NCBI RefSeq assembly: GCF_001704635.1
Contig: NZ_MAXF01000018.1
Coordinates: 1 to 35,225, forward strand
Source: Streptomyces sparsogenes
Lineage (GTDB): Bacteria; Actinomycetota; Actinomycetes; Streptomycetales; Streptomycetaceae
Length of the DNA stretch: 35,225 bases
Direction of reading: 5' to 3'
Positions 32,936 to 35,225 of the stretch are shown piece by piece. The first letter of the stretch is position 1. Each line of letters opens with the position of its first letter. The position numbers and the translations under genes are program-made. The notes below the pieces were generated by a model. It searched no databases, was not told the DNA's origin, and saw only the letters and a list, made by a program, of their open reading frames with translations.

Positions 32936-34212
32936 CCCCGGCGCCCGGGCCGGGCCGTGCCCCGTTCGGGTGGGATGAAGGCGGCCCGGGTGCACTACGA
33001 GACCTCGTGCGCGATGAGCGCCGAGCGGCGCACGCTGGGGCTGCTGCGCTGGTACATGGTGGACAAGGACATCGCCGACCAGCTGCGCTCGGGCACCATG
33101 GCGGCCTTCCTGCTCGACCGCTACCGCGCCATCGGCGCCCGGGTGGACGCCGCGACCGACCGGGCCGCCCACCGGGGGGCGCGGTTCGCGGTGCTGGGCG
33201 CGCTGGCCGGAGGGGCGGCCTCCGGGCTGGTGTGGGCGGCGCTGGCGCTGCTCCTGGGGTCGGGGCGGATGTCCGTGGCCTCGGCGGGGACCGCGTTCTT
33301 CGCGCTGCGCACGGTGGGCTCCTCGCTGCGCGGCGCGGTGGCGTACGGCACGCGGATGTTCCGTACCGGGCTGTATCTGGACGACTGGGCGGAGTTCATC
33401 GAGGAGGCGGGCGGCCACCGGATGCGGCGCGGCAGCCGGGCGGCGCCGGCTCCGGGGGTGGTGCGGGCCGAGTCGGTCGGCTACCGCTACCCGGAGTCGG
33501 ACGCGCCGGCGCTTGACGAGGTGTCCATCGAGGTGCGGCGCGGCGAGGTGCTCGCCCTGGTCGGCGAGAACGGCTCCGGCAAGACCACGCTGAGCAAGCT
33601 GCTCACGGGTCTGTACCTGCCCACCAGCACCGCGGTGACCTGGGACGACGTCAAGACCCGGGACCTGGACCCGCAGGCGCTGTGGCGGCAGACCGCGGTG
33701 GTCCCGCAGGACTACGCCCACTGGCCGCTCACCGCCCGCGAGAACATCACCCTGGGCCAGCCGCACGGCGGGGACGAGGCGGTGCGGGAGGCCGCCGTGC
33801 GCTCGGGGGCGCAGGAGGTGGTGGACGGGCTGTGCAGCGGCCTTGACACCCTGCTGGCCCGGCAGTGGTGGGGCGGGGTGGAGCTGTCCGGCGGCCAGTG
33901 GCAGCGCATCGCGCTGGCGCGCGCCTTCCACCGGCCCGCCGGGCTGTTGGTGATGGACGAGCCCACCAGCGCCCTCGACGCCCGCGCCGAGCACCGCGTC
34001 TTCGCCGGGCTGCGGCGGCTGGCGGAGGACCGCGCGGTCGTCCTGGTCACCCATCGGCTGGCGAATGTGGCGGTGGCCGACCGCATCGTGGTGCTGGACC
34101 GCGGCCGGGTGATCCAGCAGGGCACCTTCGCCGAACTGGTCGCCTCGCCCGGGCTGTTCCGGGAGCTGTGGTCCCTGCAGAACGACCGGGGGGCCCGCCC
34201 CGGACCCGCGCG

Positions 34213-34234
34213 GCTGAGGCCGTCCGGCCTCAGC
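34213..34234. terminator. 9-bp hairpin overlapping ppa stop
   Basis: GCTGAGGCC and GGCCTCAGC enclose a GTCC loop. It covers the stop codon of ppa (34230-34232, minus strand) and lies at the natural end of the ABC exporter remnant. Confidence 0.55.
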
Positions 34235-34868
34235 GGTCCCGGGCCGGCCCGGTGGCCGTGTCCACCCCGGTGGCCTGATCCGCCCCGGTGGCCGTGTCCG
34301 CCCCGGTGGCCTGGTCCGGTCCGGTGGCCGTGTCCGCCTCAGTGGCCGTGTCCGCCTCAGTGGCCTGGTCGGCCCCCGCCGTCCGGGCCGACTGGGCTGC
34401 CCTGGCCCGTGAGGCGGCTATCTCCGCGTAGGCCCGGTCGCGGCCCTCCCAGTGCGAGCCCTCGACCGACTTGCCGGGCTCCAGGTCCTTGTAGACCTCG
34501 AAGAAGTGGGTGATCTCCATGCGGTCGAACTCCGACACATCGCCGATGTCCCGCACCCCGGCGTAGCGCGGGTCGTGAGCGGGGACGCAGAGGATCTTCT
34601 CGTCCGGGCCCTTCTCGTCGCTCATGCAGAACATGCCGATGGCCCGGCACTCGATGACACACCCCGGGAACGTCGGCTCACCGACCGTGACCAGGGCGTC
34701 CAGCGGGTCGCCGTCGCGCCCCAGGGTGTGGTCGATATAGCCGTAGTCGGCCGGGTACTTGGTGGCGGTGAACAGCATCCGGTCCAGCCGGATCCGCCCC
34801 GACTCATGGTCCATCTCGTACTTGTTGCGGGATCCCTCGGGGATCTCCACGACCACATCGAACTCCAT
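34230..34868 (-). CDS. ppa: inorganic pyrophosphatase, family I, with repetitive C-terminal tail
   Basis: Ppa hydrolyses pyrophosphate in the cytoplasm, pulling biosynthetic reactions forward. The catalytic body (residues ~1-160) is normal: EIPEGSRNKYEMD, DYGYIDHTLGRDGDPLDALV (metal-binding Asp residues) and the HFFEVYKDLEPGK segment. The last ~50 residues are unusual: seven tandem hexapeptides of the form (G/E)(A/P/V)D(Q/T)AT, an acidic Thr/Ala tail encoded by an 18-bp tandem repeat. Total length is 212 aa, against ~165-175 for typical family members. ATG 34868 has GGAGGAGG 5 nt upstream on the minus strand. The nitrilase-like gene ends 31 bp upstream in the same direction. Confidence 0.95.
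   Translation of the reverse strand: MEFDVVVEIPEGSRNKYEMDHESGRIRLDRMLFTATKYPADYGYIDHTLGRDGDPLDALVTVGEPTFPGCVIECRAIGMFCMSDEKGPDEKILCVPAHDPRYAGVRDIGDVSEFDRMEITHFFEVYKDLEPGKSVEGSHWEGRDRAYAEIAASRARAAQSARTAGADQATEADTATEADTATGPDQATGADTATGADQATGVDTATGPARDR
34251..34376. repeat. seven 18-bp tandem repeats in the ppa 3' end
   Basis: Seven contiguous 18-bp units, each starting GGTGGCC or AGTGGCC, run from 34251 to 34376. They encode hexapeptides in the ppa frame on the minus strand. Two alternating subtypes (GGCCTG and GGCCGTG) suggest unit-by-unit expansion. Confidence 0.9.
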
Positions 34869-34899
34869 CGCGACCTCCTCCCCGCGCCGGCCGGCCGCG

Positions 34900-35225
34900 T
34901 CACCCGCGCGCCCGGCGCGCGCTTCCAGTGTGCGCCGGGTGTGGCGTACGGGCAGCTCGGGCCGGTGCGTTCACGTCGCGGCCCAGCCTGCGGTTGGCGA
35001 GCACGGAGACCGTGCGCCGGACCGCGGTGACCTCTTCGGTGTCGATCTCCGCCACCAGCAGCCCCGGGGTCGCCCCCAGCCGCTGCCGCACGGTCCCGTC
35101 GGGGCCGACGACGGCGCTGTGCCCGATGCCCGTGGGGGCCGTCGGGTCGGCCCCTTCGGCCGCGAGGGTGCCGGTCGCGGCCGGGTCGGCCTGGTCCACG
35201 GCGGCCAGCCATACGGTGGGGTGGC
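34900..35225 (-). CDS. carbon-nitrogen hydrolase (nitrilase family), 3' part
   Basis: The C-terminal ~108 residues of a nitrilase/amidase-superfamily protein, cut by the window edge. The frame stays open to base 35225. Reading from the edge it begins HPTVWLAAVDQADP, then IGHSAVVGPDGTVRQRLG and LLVAEIDTEEVTAVRRTV, the usual last strands of the fold. The catalytic Glu-Lys-Cys lies outside the window, so activity and substrate cannot be judged. The GTG at 35199 is internal to the gene. It ends 31 bp before ppa and may share its transcript. Confidence 0.8.
   Translation of the reverse strand, partial: HPTVWLAAVDQADPAATGTLAAEGADPTAPTGIGHSAVVGPDGTVRQRLGATPGLLVAEIDTEEVTAVRRTVSVLANRRLGRDVNAPARAARTPHPAHTGSARRARG

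Larger units (their letters stand above)
32957..34513 (+). pseudogene. N-terminally truncated ABC exporter (remnant)
   Basis: The frame encodes the last two membrane helices of an exporter TMD and a complete ATPase domain. That domain has Walker A GENGSGKTT, signature LSGGQWQRIALARA, Walker B LLVMDEPTSALD and the THR switch. A normal fused exporter of this kind is about 600 aa with six helices, so about four N-terminal helices are missing. The open frame begins abruptly 21 bp after the sugar permease, without a ribosome-binding site. At the other end, homology stops near 34190 and the frame runs on for about 320 bp. It passes through a hairpin and antisense through the pyrophosphatase gene, giving Trp-Pro-Cys-Pro-Pro nonsense. 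A TGA at 34215, one frame away, may be the original stop. I judge it decayed, though a half-size functional product cannot be excluded. Confidence 0.7.

Noticed and set aside
1..35225. Search by eye for tRNA or rRNA genes, CRISPR arrays, insertion sequences, integrases and attachment sites
   Set aside because: None seen. The Ala/Pro linker of E2 and the ppa tail repeats are coding repeats, not CRISPR or mobile elements.

Overview
The window is chromosomal DNA from a high-GC actinomycete, almost certainly a Streptomyces. G+C is very high throughout, starts are often GTG, ribosome-binding sites are of the GGAGG type, and many genes appear to have leaderless promoters (a TAnnnT-like hexamer 6-7 nt before the start codon). 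The gene order cobS, pepA, lpdA, E2, TIGR01777 protein, lipB, lipA, DUF4191, RDD, glnA matches, from memory, the Mycobacterium tuberculosis Rv2208-Rv2220 neighbourhood. This is therefore an old actinobacterial core block with later insertions.

Layout. (1) 96-2960: cobS (cobalamin assembly) and pepA (leucyl aminopeptidase). (2) 2961-10071: the pyruvate/2-oxo-acid dehydrogenase block. It holds three successive hairpins, lpdA (E3), a two-lipoyl-domain E2 (sucB/dlaT type), a GntR-family regulator and aceE (E1). The aceE promoter carries a perfect 17-bp palindrome. (3) 10154-14343: small accessory genes, namely a WYL regulator and an SDR protein that end tail-to-tail on one shared palindrome, a DUF4240 protein, a GNAT acetyltransferase and the TIGR01777 epimerase. 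(4) 14344-20013: a structured leader and an FAD amine-oxidase-like protein, an MFS exporter divergent from an ArsR-type regulator, and an NsdA-like regulator. (5) 20151-25440: lipB and lipA (lipoate synthesis), a 66-aa protein with a GlnR-like upstream site, DUF4191 and RDD membrane proteins, and glnA preceded by a textbook four-part GlnR site. (6) 25517-26713: a protein made only of four Ig-like domains. (7) 27118-32935: a GAF-PAS-GAF-PP2C-HATPase signalling protein followed by a tightly coupled XylF/XylG/XylH-like sugar ABC transporter. (8) 32957-35225: an ABC exporter remnant lacking its N-terminal half, a pyrophosphatase with a repetitive tail, and the 3' part of a nitrilase-family gene cut by the window edge.

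How it works together. E1, E2 and E3 of pyruvate dehydrogenase lie within 7 kb, and the two enzymes that make the lipoyl cofactor of E2 (LipB transfers octanoate, LipA inserts sulfur) lie 10 kb further on. The GntR protein is the natural candidate regulator of aceE. glnA and the 66-aa gene sit under likely GlnR nitrogen control. The phosphatase and sugar-transporter cluster is the least explained part of the window and the best candidate for a new signalling module. No tRNA, rRNA, CRISPR array, insertion sequence, integrase or replication origin was seen.
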